Shown here piece by piece: positions 12,901-25,430 of a stretch of DNA of 64,000 nucleotides. The stretch lies in contig CM049314.1 of NCBI GenBank assembly GCA_026874595.1, forward strand, positions 77,857,300 through 77,921,299. Reading direction: 5' to 3'. The translations under genes and the position numbers were made by a program. The notes under the pieces were generated by a model that was given only the letters and a program-made list of their open reading frames with translations, was not told the DNA's origin and did not search any database. Each line of letters begins with the position of its first letter. The first letter of the stretch is position 1. Source of the DNA: Sipunculus nudus (Eukaryota; Annelida; Sipuncula; Golfingiida; Sipunculidae).

Positions 12901-13707
12901 ATACACTTAATTAATTCACCATGAGGACTTACATATTAATTTTATTCGATTTGGGGAAGCACTTGCTTAAGTTAAAAACAAAACGACAATTTATGCAAAG
13001 AAAAAATTCATTCCTAATTGTTTAATGTATTTCGTGTAATCTAAGAGCTTATATCAGTGCCAGTTGACTGATTCAATGTTTACCCTGGAGATACCTGTGT
13101 AAAATACTATTCGAATTGATTCCTGCATGATTCTTTAATATATGTTTTATTCATAACAAGGATCAAGTATTCTTTTCCAGTTCGCCTTTTTTCTTTAATC
13201 TTTCCATTTTATTACTGCTGTTAGATGACTAATGCCTCTTTATGCCATTAAAAAATAGAAAACCGTTATAGGGGCTATAATAAGAAATATCCACATGACC
13301 TGACGGAATATTAAAACAATAGGTCGCCATGGCAACATCAACTTTGGATCACATGGGAAAGCAGACATATTTTACCGTTACCAAGCTTTAGGGCCGTCCT
13401 ACTGAAATATTAAAACTCGTGTTTGTATCATCCTGAAACTTGTATTTATATCTCAAATAACTTTTTTCACTGAAGTCTCAAATGAAAGAGCAGGACAGTT
13501 AATAGACTATATAAGCTTGTTATAAACATACACTTAATGGCGGGCTAAAGGTCAATCTGTTGAATAAATTCCTAATTTTCATATGAAACCTGAAAGAAAC
13601 TGTGTGTATTTTTACTTGCAAAGCCGTTTTGCGCATTTCCGATTCAAAATTGATAGGAATAAAGATCCATAAAATATAAAATTTTGAGATTAAGCTTATT
13701 AAATCAT
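9967..13707. other. AT-rich stretch with one GC-richer open segment
   Basis: Mostly featureless AT-rich DNA. The exception is 11753-12140, which is GC-richer than its surroundings and open on the minus strand for about 125 codons. That frame has no ATG; it could start only at a GTG codon (12064) or as an internal exon. Its conceptual product begins with a hydrophobic stretch (HFLCVVLFCL) and includes GFYGWQPEGRWYWG. I recognise no domain. Confidence 0.35.
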
Positions 13708-14026
13708 ACCGCACCTCAAGTTTACTGGATTCTACGCAATTAATCCTGATATATCAGCCATTTGCCTATATAAGATATTCTGTTTTTGTATAACTTACAG
13801 AAAATAAGGAAACATTTAACGTTCTCTATGTAATATGAAGAAAAATGTTTGATTTACATATTGAAAAATGATGCTGTCCTTGAGAGTGGTTTTGTATTCT
13901 CGTTTGTCTTTGAATCCTAAAAGTAAGAAAACTAGGAAACTAACTTCTAAAGTCTTTGTGCTAGCTTAATTCAGTATTGATCTGTGGTAATAAAAGATGG
14001 ATACTAAGGCATAAACAGTGATTTAC

Positions 14027-14101
<75 letters not shown>

Positions 14102-16510
14102 CATAACTATATAAATATTATATAAATGTCAAAACAACAGCTTGTTTGTCCAGCCAGTCACATCTGGACGCTCAGAATCAGAACCTTACAGGCAGATGCC
14201 TAAAATGGTAAATATATGCCCCGCGGTCCCCTGAACGATTTTCAAACGATTCGTCGACCCAGTTTTTACAGATGGTATTCCATATTAAAACTCGGAGTAA
14301 GCTGCACCGAGCAGTAGTTTTTTTTGTTCCTAAATTGCCATCGCTAGGTGATTGAAATATATTAGGACGTTACTTAGAAAATAAAAGAAGTCCAACATAT
14401 TGTGGCATTATAAAAATTAAGTTAAAACAGATATTGAACAACAATCACCACCAATTTTAATTAATTAAATTATATTTATGAACAATAACCATGACATGTT
14501 GATTAAGTCAACATAACCTATGAAAGCATTGTAATAGACCACTGAGGTTTATTAAAAACATTTGCTCAGGTAAGAAATTTATTTAACATGCTTGAATTTT
14601 TTTTTTTTATAAAATCAAACCATATCTAAAGGAGTCCGGAAACGAGTGTTAGTAGCATTTATGGACCATGTGAACGGCCGACTGCGCAGTATAATACCCT
14701 ATAGTTATGTATTCAGATATGAAAAAATGACCCACCAAATGAAAAGGAAATCAACCGTTTACACTTAATTTGTAATACACGCCTTAAATGGCGGAAATTA
14801 AGCCCCACTAAAGGTGGGTATTTTTTTCTGTATTTAAAAAATAAATAACTGTCACCAGGAGACTGGGAGAGTTAAAAAATAGAATAAAGTAGAATATAAC
14901 GTAGAAATAAGATATCCTCCAAGTTGTGCCAAGGTTAAAATAAGATTCTCTCCTATAGATGACAATGAAGATTGCTATCAGACAACTGAAAACATTCAAT
15001 AACGTCTTTTAAGCTCGATTTTTTCGCGAATATTTTTTGATGATGTGACGTGTCTCTGTATCATATAAAGTGCATTTTTGAACTATGTGCTTCTCTAAAA
15101 GATAGTGGTGTGCAAATAAGAAGGTTCAGTGAATTTAAACGATGGAATATTATTTAATCTGTTTACAGTTAGGGAAACATTCAAGGAATACAGAGATGCT
15201 GGAAAAACATACAGTTCAAATTTGTTGATGGATAAGAGAGTGCTAGGAAGGTGACCGTTCACACCTATTTGTAATACATGTCTCGACATGCCTCCGTCAC
15301 GGCTCTTGTTTAAATGTCGACAGGTAGTGTTATATCACGATTAGTGTAATGAGATTCATTATATCAGGTAAATCTTGTTTTCAGAGAATGAACTTAAACT
15401 GTTACATATATAAATTAATATGAACTCATTCAGTTTTATATGAGAAAAGACTATGGCTATTTGATACGGACACACCATGATTAACACTTTTTATCGAATG
15501 TCCGTAGAGCTGCTAGTTCTGCTAATATATACACGATACTATCTTTGATTTCTCCTGTGTAATTAACACTTGTATATGAACATGTGCCTCTATATGGACA
15601 GGCCATGATTAAATCTGCTTCTCGCATGTATGTAGGAACGATAAAGCTAGTTGTCTTGGTCGTTTCCGTCAACACCATCATCATCACCATCATCATCATT
15701 GTCACCATAATTGACCCCATTGTGGCCATCAATAACAATACAAGTGTGGTCAATAAAGTGATATTATAACTGATATCATCGACACTATTATGATAATTAT
15801 TGTTTTTTATTCTTCTGAATAATAATGTCATGCGCGTTGATCCTGTTATTACAGTCATTACCATAACAACTGCAATAACCAATACAAAAACTACTTAATA
15901 TTATATCTTTTCATATCTAAGCAACTATATTTGAAAATTTTAGCTGATTTATGATATAAATGACTCGGGGAACAAAATTCGCTGTGCTAATAGTCTCGGA
16001 AAAAAAATTCGGAATTTTCTTGTGCCATTTATAGCGTTATTCATAACTCACTTATATAGGAAAAGAGACATCATTTTGAGTTGAGTGAACCTGTATGCAC
16101 ATCAATTTCAAATTATGAACGGACCCCCCACCTGGAGGGGTATAACGAATGGTTCATGGACAATCAAGAATAACTTTGTAAGGGAGTTCCATCGTTCTTA
16201 CATCCATCCTGACAGCGGGGCTGATAAATGACACAATCGCGCAATTTGTTACTGTCCGACGGGCAGGTCCCGGACTGTATCCACGGAGGGCAGATCTTCA
16301 TAATTAACAGTCACCGTCCTGTGGTCCCGTCATGCTGGGGAATTAACGTGAAACCACGTGGGACAAAAAATCGGTCAGAGAAGATCATTAGGCGCTTGTC
16401 GCTATTCTCACCTGAGGTCTTAAATCACGTAAGACTGTCCCAGGTGACATGAATTTTACATTTGTCTGATGGTTTGTGGTCCGACCTAAATAACCACAAA
16501 CTGAGGTTTC
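13708..16510. repeat. Segmental duplication, copy B (LINE-free)
   Basis: Direct-orientation partner of 1-4640. It aligns through to about 16500, except that it lacks the LINE: the left block ends at AATAGACC (14533-14540) and continues straight into CACTGAGGTTTATT, the sequence found on the far side of the insertion in copy A. It contains short His/Ile-coding CAT and ATC runs near 15670-15720, which are microsatellite-like rather than coding. Confidence 0.88.
14030..14100. repeat. (TA)n microsatellite
   Basis: About 70 bp of TA repeats, orthologous in position to the tract at 343-379 in the other duplication copy. Confidence 0.95.
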
Positions 16511-16794
16511 AAATGTGATTTAGTGTCAGTTGCACTCAGAATGTCGCCTAGTTTTATTAAGAGTACATGAAGATTAAGTATTTTCATACCTGAGTTGCTT
16601 TAAAATGGTCACAAAACGTGTCCACAATGGCAATGAGTGTATATAAATGGCCGGCGACTTCCATTTTTTGTTGTCATCCACCTCATTGATCACCTGTCGG
16701 CAACATTTTCTCAAACATTTTGAAAAGAGTTTCTTTTATAAAATAACCGCTCCCATAACCACTGTCTTATTTATTCTAAGTACGTATAGTTACA

Positions 16795-16965
16795 GAGCGG
16801 TTTAGGACTAGCTTACAGGGCGGTAACACTCGCTTCCTATAATGTTAATGTGTATCCTGGTGTCACACGGACCTATGTCATCGGGCGCTGGTTCTGCGGG
16901 TCCTCGATATGTTATTTCTTCGACTACTGGGTTATAACACTACGTAAACGCCCCGTTTTTTTTTT
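16795..16965 (-). mobile_element. Diverged relic of the tRNA-derived SINE family A
   Basis: Read on the minus strand this matches the middle and tail of the full-length SINE at 41473-41846. It shares GTATCCTGGTGTCA, the GGTCCT...TATGT block and the GGGT.ATAACAC block, in the same order. The tRNA head is missing, so this is a truncated old copy. Confidence 0.6.
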
Positions 16966-17175
16966 TAATGGTACAGGGCTGTAGTCTTCCAATTAAGTCT
17001 GTCGCGTGGGGACCGAGCGTGAAAAATTTTAACGAACCTTAGCTCCTCATCCACACCATAGAATCCTGTCTTTACCATACGGATGTGCCCTCTCTACCGG
17101 GGAATGAATGGTCGCTGGTTATTGGCCGGACGTGAAAAGGAACAAAGATATAGAAATTACACCTGAAAAAAGAGG

Positions 17176-17215
17176 ATAATGGGGCGTAGCCAGAACTGAA
17201 GGGGGGCAAGCGGCC
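17176..17215 (+). mobile_element. Isolated end of the CAGGGGCGTAGCCAG repeat family
   Basis: GGGGCGTAGCCAG, followed by a G-rich stretch, matches the terminal repeat of the element at 29031-30120. No partner end is visible nearby, so this is a solo or truncated end. A short (TA)n tract follows at 17258-17278, as in the 29-kb element. Confidence 0.5.
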
Positions 17216-17790
17216 GAAATATTTGGCAAAGGGAATGGTGCACATATTTATACACACATATATATATATATATATATTAAATTATGGTACAGCCGTGTGT
17301 GTAACGGGAGCCTGTAACCATATCTGCTTCCGCTATTATTCAAACATTATTCCAGTACCTCTTCACTCCTCAGTTCGTCATCCGCTATTTACTTCAGTTT
17401 TCAAGTTAGGCACCGCTGATATTCTTGTAACTTGAGGTCTAACTCTTCCCTAAGAAACGTGACCTCTTTAATTAGTAATTTTTATTTCTTTTAGTTGTAA
17501 CAGCGCCACCTGTAGTCGGGAGTATAAGCGTTCGAATGTCTGACATTAAAATTTTGAGGACAGCCCGTCCCGCAATAGGGCTTTTGTCACCTCTTGCAGG
17601 TGAGCGTGTTATTTATTCATACTTTTTATTCACCAAGTCTTCACAAGTAAATATAGTAAAATAGTAACCTCTGTGAATAAAATATAATTTCTAGGAACGT
17701 TTTATATGCTCAGTTCGCTCATGGCGCCAGCTTATAAATAATGATAAGGCCACCTAAGTTTATGCCCAGTTCGGTCATGGGACCAGGTTT

Positions 17791-17814
17791 AATATATATA
17801 TATATATATATATA
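17791..17814. repeat. (TA)n microsatellite
   Basis: Short pure TA tract just upstream of the LINE relic. Confidence 0.9.
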
Positions 17815-17849
17815 GATCGGCCCTCTGCACTTTTTATACATCATCTCTC

Positions 17850-18840
17850 GGTAAGTTACTACGAAGGCTCGGCATTATGTACGGCCTTCACGCAGATAAT
17901 ACTCACTCATGGATCACCTTCAAAGCTGATGAATAGAACAACGTCATCGCTTACATCGAAACCTGTGTTGAAGCTGTACTGACAGGGATGCGTCAATTTA
18001 CTCTGGAAATGAATGATGACAAAACCAAGTTTTTAGTGGTTTCCTCCAAAAAAATATACAGCAAAGTCGGTCATGCTACTTTTCAAGTCATTAACCAACA
18101 AATCAGTTCATAACAACTAAACTAGATTATTGTAAGTCATTGTTAAGTGGCCTTCGAGCAGTACGTATTGATAGCCACCAGCGAGTACATAACATAGCAG
18201 CAAAAATATTTACCAGCAGTGCTAAACATGATCATATTACACCAATACTCTCCTCACTCCACTAGTTGCCTAAACAGTAAAAAGAGAAATTTAAGAAACT
18301 TGTTCTCGTTTTTAAATGTGATGAACAACATGGCTCCTACATATCGTCAAGAACTTCTCAGTAACCATGTTTTTTTTTTTCATTTTTATTTGGTGGAGGT
18401 AACCGCCTCCATCTTTTAATGCTGACTTATTTAAGTCTTAACCTAAGCATGTACATCCGCAGAGTTTCCATTTCGGTTTGGGACTACTTGACAGGGCGGT
18501 AGCACTCGCTTACTATCATTTTTTTTTAATTTTGTATCCTGGTGTCACCAAGGCGCGAACCAACGATCTCCCGGCTTTGAGTCCTGCGCTCTACCCCTTA
18601 GCCACAGAAGCCGGTCGTTCAAATGACCAACATTTATTATATGAGCCATTTACAAAAACGTCATCGATACAGAACTGAACATTCAGCTTTGCTGGTCCTG
18701 CACCCTGGAACAGTCTACCTAACACACTGAGAATCTGTTCGAACTTATCAGGATTTAAATGCAAATTTACAAATTCACCTATTTGCTGAGTTCTACTACT
18801 CTCGTCATTTACATTTTATGGAACCTGCCTTTTTTAACCA
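17850..18840 (+). pseudogene. CR1/L2-like LINE RT C-terminal relic, split by a SINE
   Basis: Translation gives the RT catalytic block with a damaged active site (GLHADNTHSW near 17880, compare YADDTQLY), then EMNDDKTKFLVVSSK near 18010 (compare LNxDKTEFLVIxS). Next come LDYCKSLLSGL and SHQRVHNIAAKIFTSSAKHD near 18125-18230, then ILSSLHWLP and LVFKCDEQHG. After the SINE at 18370-18619 the protein resumes with TFSFAGPAPWNSLPNTLR (about 18675-18730, compare AFSxAGPxLWNSLPxxLR). These are standard C-terminal motifs of CR1/L2-type reverse transcriptases. Stops and frame changes are frequent and the active-site Asp pair is lost, so the copy is dead. The N-terminal endonuclease is absent. Confidence 0.8.
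18370..18619 (-). mobile_element. tRNA-derived SINE family A, short variant, inside the LINE
   Basis: On the minus strand it begins GGCTTCTGTGGCTAAGGGGT (A box-like) and has a B box-like GGTTCGCGCC. It then jumps straight to GTGACACCAGGATAC and ends in the TGGAGGCGGTTACCTCCA hairpin and an A-tract (T-tract on +). Compared with the full copy at 41473, about 155 bp between the tRNA head and the ACACCAGGATAC block is missing. It interrupts the LINE reading frame between the ELLSNHV block and the AGPAPWNSLP block. No clean target duplication is seen. Confidence 0.8.
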
Positions 18841-18849
18841 TATTTGTCT

Positions 18850-18958
18850 TTATTCATTATCTTTTGGATTGTCGGATTTATTTTTACTCTTCCTACTTAG
18901 TCATCATTGCGTTTTAGAGCATGGATAGCATGAATTTTACGCTTTAAAAATATATTAC

Positions 18959-18991
<33 letters not shown>

Positions 18992-20716
18992 GATATACTC
19001 ACAAAAAAACGCTCAATAATTCTTTTATGATATTCATACTTATATTCAATTCCGTTTAGAACTATCAGTTGTACAAGTTGAATAAATGAAAAAAAAACAG
19101 GGACCCTTGGGACACGGTACTCAGCTGAATTTTGAAAATTTCAGTAAATGTAGAATATATTTATTTCCATCATTGTTTTCTATTTATATTAGTATTTCCA
19201 AAGCTAAGAGAAACTTTTCTACTTTTTGGAGATAATCAAGTACTAAATGTAGTATTGCCAATCTAATACTTTGACATGACTGCCATAGAAACCAGTGTGT
19301 GATTTTGAGATACTGTGTTCCATATGAAATATGAAAAATGATTAATTTAATGAATAAATGTTATCATATTGAATTCTTCAATATGATAAATATAATAAAT
19401 CTGCATTACAAAAAGAACCTGGAAATATAAGTTAATTTAAAATAAAAAGCTGCATCCTTATTTATCCTTAGTTTGGTCATGTAAAATTATGCATATATTT
19501 TACTATTTGTTAAAATCATCAAATCAATTGAGTAAATTTAAAAGAATTTTTTTTAAAGATAAAAACAATAATAAGTATTATCTTCTTGATTATTCCTTGA
19601 TAACTGTTCAAAAAATGTTTACACATAGGGATTTTTAGTTTAATGTATATGCTTAATTTTATTACTTAAATAACAAACTTCATTAAAATGTATTTAAAAT
19701 TCCCTTCAAATCAGGACTACACACAGTTGGTTGATTTAGGGCAAATAACATCATCATAAACATTATATCTATTTTAATTTATTACTGAATTTCAAACATG
19801 TTAGGAAATAAAGCAAACATTTTTCAACTCTTTTGAACCAAGGAGGTCCTCTCAACATGCACATCCACACTTTTATAGCAAATCCTAATACTCGTATTTC
19901 ATTTTTTACTCATTGTAACCCCTTGTAATACAAAACAAGATGTAGCAAAAGTCTAGAAAAAAATTAATTTAAGAAAGGGAATCATAAATCTTGTTTATGC
20001 ATCCTCTGCATGGAGGGGAGTAGGAACGGGAGAGGAAGTCAGGTTCTGCTAGGTAAAGGGGGCCAGTGGCGTGGACTGAAGCAAGTTACATAACAAGTGG
20101 CTTGTTTAGGGCTCCTGCTCACAGCACACCATCGTGCTTGCATGACCTGATGTTAGCAATACTTGACAGGGTGTTTGATTACTTGAAGTAAAAAGTATTG
20201 TTTTTGAGAAAATTACTTTCAATTTTCAGATTTGATGCGTATATGCTGTAAAAAATTAATAATCTGTGCTTACAGGGAAAAATGTGCAAAATTTAAGGTA
20301 TTAGTTTTACAAATATGCGAATAACTTCAAAAATTACAAAGTTCTGATCTAATTTCGGTATACGAAAAAAGTCTCTAGCTTCAATAGATACCCTTTTGAG
20401 TGATAAAATATATTTCCTGATGTGTTGACAAAGTGCATTAATGGTGTAAACAATATTTTTATTGCAAATATGCAATAAGGAAAAGAAAATAGGGTACACC
20501 CTTTATAAGTTCTTCTCATCTAATGAAATGTACACAACTATATGCAATGTACAAAAGAAATATATAGAGGATGATCTGTGCCAAATATAAACAAAACGTT
20601 AGAGGTTTAATGTAAGGCACTCTCGAAGTGTAGCATCAAGTTTTTACTTAATTGTCCGAGGGGAAGAAAGTCGAAATGACCCAGTTTTCAGTTGGGTAGG
20701 ATAACTTAAAGACATA

Positions 20717-20755
<39 letters not shown>

Positions 20756-21889
20756 AATTTTGGTCCAACAGTTTAAACAGTTCCCCTGTTAACAGACGGT
20801 TGATGGACAAAGGACCATCGCTATAGCTAAGATGACTTATAGTCAGCTTAGCTACATATATATTTGCAGGGTCAAAAATAATGCAATGTGGGCCTAGAAA
20901 CAACTCTACGGATACCAGTAGCGTTCTTTATTGTTGTGTTTAAGAAAATCTATTTATTATTAGACTGAGTGAATCTCCGGGAAAGGGAGGGGGCCTGGCC
21001 CCCTACGGCCACCCTCTGGCTTCGTTTCAAAATCGCTGTGCGAACATTAAAATCCGGTTCCTGAACATAAATTTCCGGTGTGAAAAACTCGCATTTGCGG
21101 ATAACTTCTTGACACCGTTAGTCCGAGGTGCAGGGCACTCGACCGTGACATGAACAGGTGGTCAGGCACAAATGCACGGGATATGGCCTTGTCCCCATTC
21201 ACTTATTTTCTGCTGATATCAGGGGCTCATTCGTACTTGATTTTCTGTACAATATTCCTTAATGAAACTCCAGAATCCGGAAATGACTGTGAATCCACAC
21301 AAAAAAAACTGTTTCTTGCTTGACCCATTCCGGACATGCCTAGATAACTTCCTGAGATTTAGTCAATGACGTGAGTTATGAACAATCACACACGCGTACA
21401 AAAACGAACGCATACCCTCCAGGCGGAGGCAATAACACCACAGTGTGTGTGGTCCTTAATTACCTTAATGGTTAAAAGAAAAGCAACAAAGGTGACCAAC
21501 CCGAAGACCAGGAAGGCAAAGTTGCCTAAATCTGAAATTTTGGGTGAGATATCAGATTCTACTTTGTGACCCCATAATCTTTAATTTTACCTTCAGATCA
21601 TATATAGTCATATGTAAATACTGGTAATTAAAGTAAAATGACAATTTACTTAAGCAGCAACGTTACTGACAAAGCCTCTGAATACGATATTAGATATAGT
21701 TCCATAAACTTAAACGCAAACTCAAATTCTTATAAACAAAGAGAGAGTAGCAATATTACCACCCTTACAAATGAAGCTCCTATGGTAAATATGATAATGG
21801 ACTTGAAAGCATGAATTGAAATGAATTAAAGGAAGATATGAGACAAGTGAAACAAGGAAATGATTAACTCAAAACAAAGACAGACAAGA
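18850..21889. other. AT-rich stretch with microsatellites and one hairpin
   Basis: Holds (ATT)n at 18960-18990, (TA)n at 20720-20751 and a hairpin at 20824-20854. I recognise no coding motif. Frames of up to 68 codons near 20300-20500 and 20700-20900 look random. Confidence 0.5.
20824..20854. other. 13-bp stem hairpin
   Basis: TAGCTAAGATGAC pairs with GTCAGCTTAGCTA (12 of 13 positions) around a TTATA loop. It lies about 70 bp after a (TA)n tract. Possibly part of a degraded repeat; no partner copy was found in the window. Confidence 0.55.
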
Positions 21890-22375
21890 TGGAAGAAAAG
21901 TCAATAAGAAAAAAAACTTGATAGTCAGTGGTATATAGGAGAATATTGGCTGTGAATCTTGGCCAAAGTTAAAATAGTTATGGAAGAAGAAACGAGGCTT
22001 GTGGATATTTAAATAAGGAGACACACAGGCTACCCTTGAAGATTCCAGGCAATTTGAAAATGTTTAAAGAAAGAGAAAAGTCCGTGGCCAGGCTCACAGA
22101 GAATTTAGGAAAAAAAAGAAGATCCACAGTCCAGGAAGACTTCAACGAAAGCATCCGAGAAGGGTCGGCGAAGATGTCTGAAATCAAGGCAACAGATGAC
22201 AATCTGCGAAGCCAGTTGAGATAATAAACTAATTTTACAGAAATATGTCTATATCTGGGATTCAGAAAGTGATAAAATAGAGTGCATTGGGCGGAGGGAT
22301 CCAAAGTCAGTGAAAGGCAAGAGAATTGCTTCACTGGAACTGAATGAGGACATGGCCAGGGCAGTTAATACAAAT
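21890..22375 (+). pseudogene. LINE ORF1p-like relic (RRM / C-terminal domain type)
   Basis: Translated fragments run in the order of an L1-type ORF1 protein: NLIVSGI (about 21925) at the start of the RRM-like domain, CESWPKL, then KMFKEREKSVARLTENLG (about 22057-22110) and TVQEDFNESIREG (about 22125-22165), which resemble the KFxxFKxREKV...NLKGTxxxxxEDFxxxxRE pattern of that family. WDSESDKIECIGRRDPKS follows near 22250-22305. In-frame stops separate the pieces. It sits upstream of an endonuclease relic, as expected for ORF1 of a two-ORF LINE. The assignment is by motif memory only. Confidence 0.55.
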
Positions 22376-22859
22376 TTCTAACATATGTAAATCTAAATTA
22401 AATATAGATGCCTATAATTCACATTAACAGATAAATAATGATAGTCGGTGTATTAATGTTTCATAATTTAATACAACTGATGATGATGTTGATGTAAATA
22501 TTTTATGTGTTAACAGTAGGACAAATACACAATAATTGATCCACTCATTCAGTTTCTGCACATGAGAACTGTTATGCACTGAAACACCCATGCATCATTA
22601 AATATGATGATGATGATGATGAAAAGCCTATTCTGCTAACACAAACACGCACTATCAACAGTCTAACAACACGGACAATGGTAAGCTTGTCATCAACTAA
22701 TAACAACTGCACTGGTATAAAACAAAACATTTGATTAAGATGAATACGAACATTTTCTGTAATATCTTGAAGATGGTCTAAACTCAAAACAGCATACACC
22801 TAATTTCATCCAGATGTGAACGTTGCAATTATTCTTTGCATTGTGGAAACCTGGAGAAC

Positions 22860-23950
22860 TGTCCCAGACGAATTTGTTCAGCACTTGAAAGAGTCTTTTT
22901 TTTTAATGCAAGAAGTGAATTTAAGTGAATTTAAAGCAAGAAGGTAGGGTACAAGTTTGCTTCAGAAAATTTTGTAATTTCATAATTTTAAGGATTTATC
23001 AATACACGGATATCAATGCATTTATTATAGATGGTGCTGCTTTTAATTTAAAGGAAAATATTTTACTTTTATGTGTGTATGTTGGTATAAATCGAATAGA
23101 AAATATACTGGCAAAAATTAGGGCCAAGCATAAAGATTTGTATATAATCATCATGGTTGACCTACATGCACGGATTGGCTTTTGCCAGATTACATAGAAA
23201 GTGAACATGTCATTCATGAGGCATATCCTATCAGATTACATTTTTATTGGTACTGAACTTGTTAGTTTTGTTAAGTCTTTAATGTGTTGAATAAAATGAA
23301 TCAGACCAGTTTCCAGTTATGTGTTCTTTTGAGCATTTGAACTAATTTAAACAAACACCCTAACTGTAAACAAAAGATCCAAGGGAACTTGAAACCAATT
23401 TTCTAAGTGTGACCAGTACAAAAAAAGAATTTGATCAACTTGTAGAATGTGATCCAAGTTCAGCTTTAGAAATTTGAATAATTGTATAAACAAACTTTAT
23501 ATTGGTTTTGAAAGAAAGAAAAAAAGTGTGAGGAAAGCCTGATTGTTGGGAAAAGAATATGATTTGGCAAAACATTAAAAAAAATATAAGTTATTAAAAA
23601 AAATATGGGATATCACGAAAGGTAGATGATTCACAAGCATAGAAGGAAGAGAAAAAAAGTAAAAAAAAAACCTCTGAGAAAAAAAAAACAGAAAATTTAA
23701 GAAAAGATTGTTGGAGCGGTTATTTTAAATAATAGGGATGCAACTAATTTATGAAAGCTTATAAAAATCATTTAACAGACAAAGAAAAGATTATAATATT
23801 TGTAGAAGAGTTTGGTTTTACTATTTCAGAAATTTATAAAACTACTTTATTCATGAAGTAAATAACGAATATTTTAAGTGTTCCCTAGGACAAGGCAGGG
23901 CTGTATGGTCATCAAAAGTTTTAAACATTCTAGACACACTGTCATTATTC
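22860..23950 (+). pseudogene. LINE ORF2 relic: endonuclease and RT linker
   Basis: At 23010-23190 the frame reads INAFIIDGAAFNLKEN, LLLCVYVGINR and DLYIIIMVDLHARIG. The last is a degraded form of the GDLNARIG motif of apurinic-like endonucleases (G to V, N to H), and the LLxxVY strand before it is typical. At 23220-23320, SDYIFIGTELVSFVKSL and NQTSFQL resemble the VDYxxxSxxL...SDHxP end of the domain. At 23380-23700 a lysine-rich linker follows, then scattered pieces up to about 23950. The RT core is not visible. With the ORF1p-like block it makes one truncated, inactive element. Confidence 0.65.
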
Positions 23951-24033
23951 TAGAAATATTGAAACTGTAAATATTTTCAATTTACAAAAATGATCAGTTT
24001 ACCCTAATTCAATCCATATATTATAAATCAATA

Positions 24034-24034
<1 letters not shown>

Positions 24035-24100
<66 letters not shown>
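24035..24100. repeat. (TA)n microsatellite
   Basis: About 65 bp of TA repeats at the 3' side of the LINE relic. Confidence 0.95.
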
Positions 24101-24103
<3 letters not shown>

Positions 24104-25390
24104 TTGGTTTCTATATGTATATTGCTAGACTATATGTTAATATATGAAGGTTAATATATGAAGGTATGTTAATATTTTATATAGGAAACATATTTCAAAT
24201 ATGAAGTCTTGCATGTACATGTTTATATTTTAGATGTGCAAGTGCTTCCTTTAGTATTGGAAATTATATCATAACAGCATGTACAATCAAAGTTAAGATT
24301 GTTATTTACTATAGTTTATTATCATGTATTTACAATTTGTTTATTTCACTACTTTTTGTTCCCTACTTAAATCTAAAATAATATTACTTGGATTTAAGTT
24401 CACTTCTTCTTCTTCCTCTTTCTTATTCTTTCTCTTAGTCCCAATAATAACCCCAATACACAAATGATGGACATTTCATGAAAAATAACCGTTGTCACCT
24501 GGTAAGAAGAAAAAAATCAGTGAAATATCACTGAGCATACCTGCCACTCCTCCGCCTGAGGTTGTTCATACAAAACAAAACAAGTTTCTTCTAGCTGTTT
24601 ATCATATATAACTTATATGTCTGGATTTGTTGGATTTAGGTATTGGCGCAGGGGATGCCTGATACCCTAGCTCCTGAACTTTTTTGTAATTTAAACATCT
24701 GACAAGCTGAATGGCAGGGCACAGTTTAGCATCATGCTCCTCTTTAAACCACCCAAAATTGCATCATTACATCTTTAATATTCAAAATGTTTCTACCCCC
24801 ATGCATCATGTAATCCAACAGTATACTAAAATATCCTTTGTCCGCCCCTCTAGGTAATTGTACATTTTATAGGAATAACCGGGGTGAACTCACTGTCAAT
24901 GAGGTAACAATAGAACGTGTTCTGTCAGTTACATAAGCTACTTTACCATTGTAATTATCCTCCTTTTTTTCTGTCACTACTCGGTCAGGGCATGTCCACT
25001 TGTCAATCAGGGAACCCTTGCTTATCTGCCAATCACAAGGTAGTGACTCCGCCCTCTGCCCGGCTTAGACGAAACTCAACGACACTCACCTGCCTGTGTC
25101 CTTGGTACCATGCCTCTGAGCAGAAAGGAAGACTGCTACCCCAATAACCGGCACCCATTTTACCTAGCTTGGTATATACATGTATATGATTTACTTTAAT
25201 GTTCACATAATAAAGCATAATGCATTCTTGATAAATGTGAGAGTATAAGTTCACATTACATTCATCTGAAACAGACTTGTTGTATTTCTTTAGATTATCA
25301 AAGTAGACATTATCCAGTATAAATTATCCCCAGAATTAGACAATAAACTTCACAATGACTCAGGCACCCGAAGCACAAACACATGCATAC

Positions 25391-25430
<40 letters not shown>

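Noticed and set aside
18545-18615. tRNA gene on the minus strand
   Set aside because: Box-like sequences are present, but the segment is the head of a SINE with body, terminal hairpin and A-tail, and other copies exist in the window.
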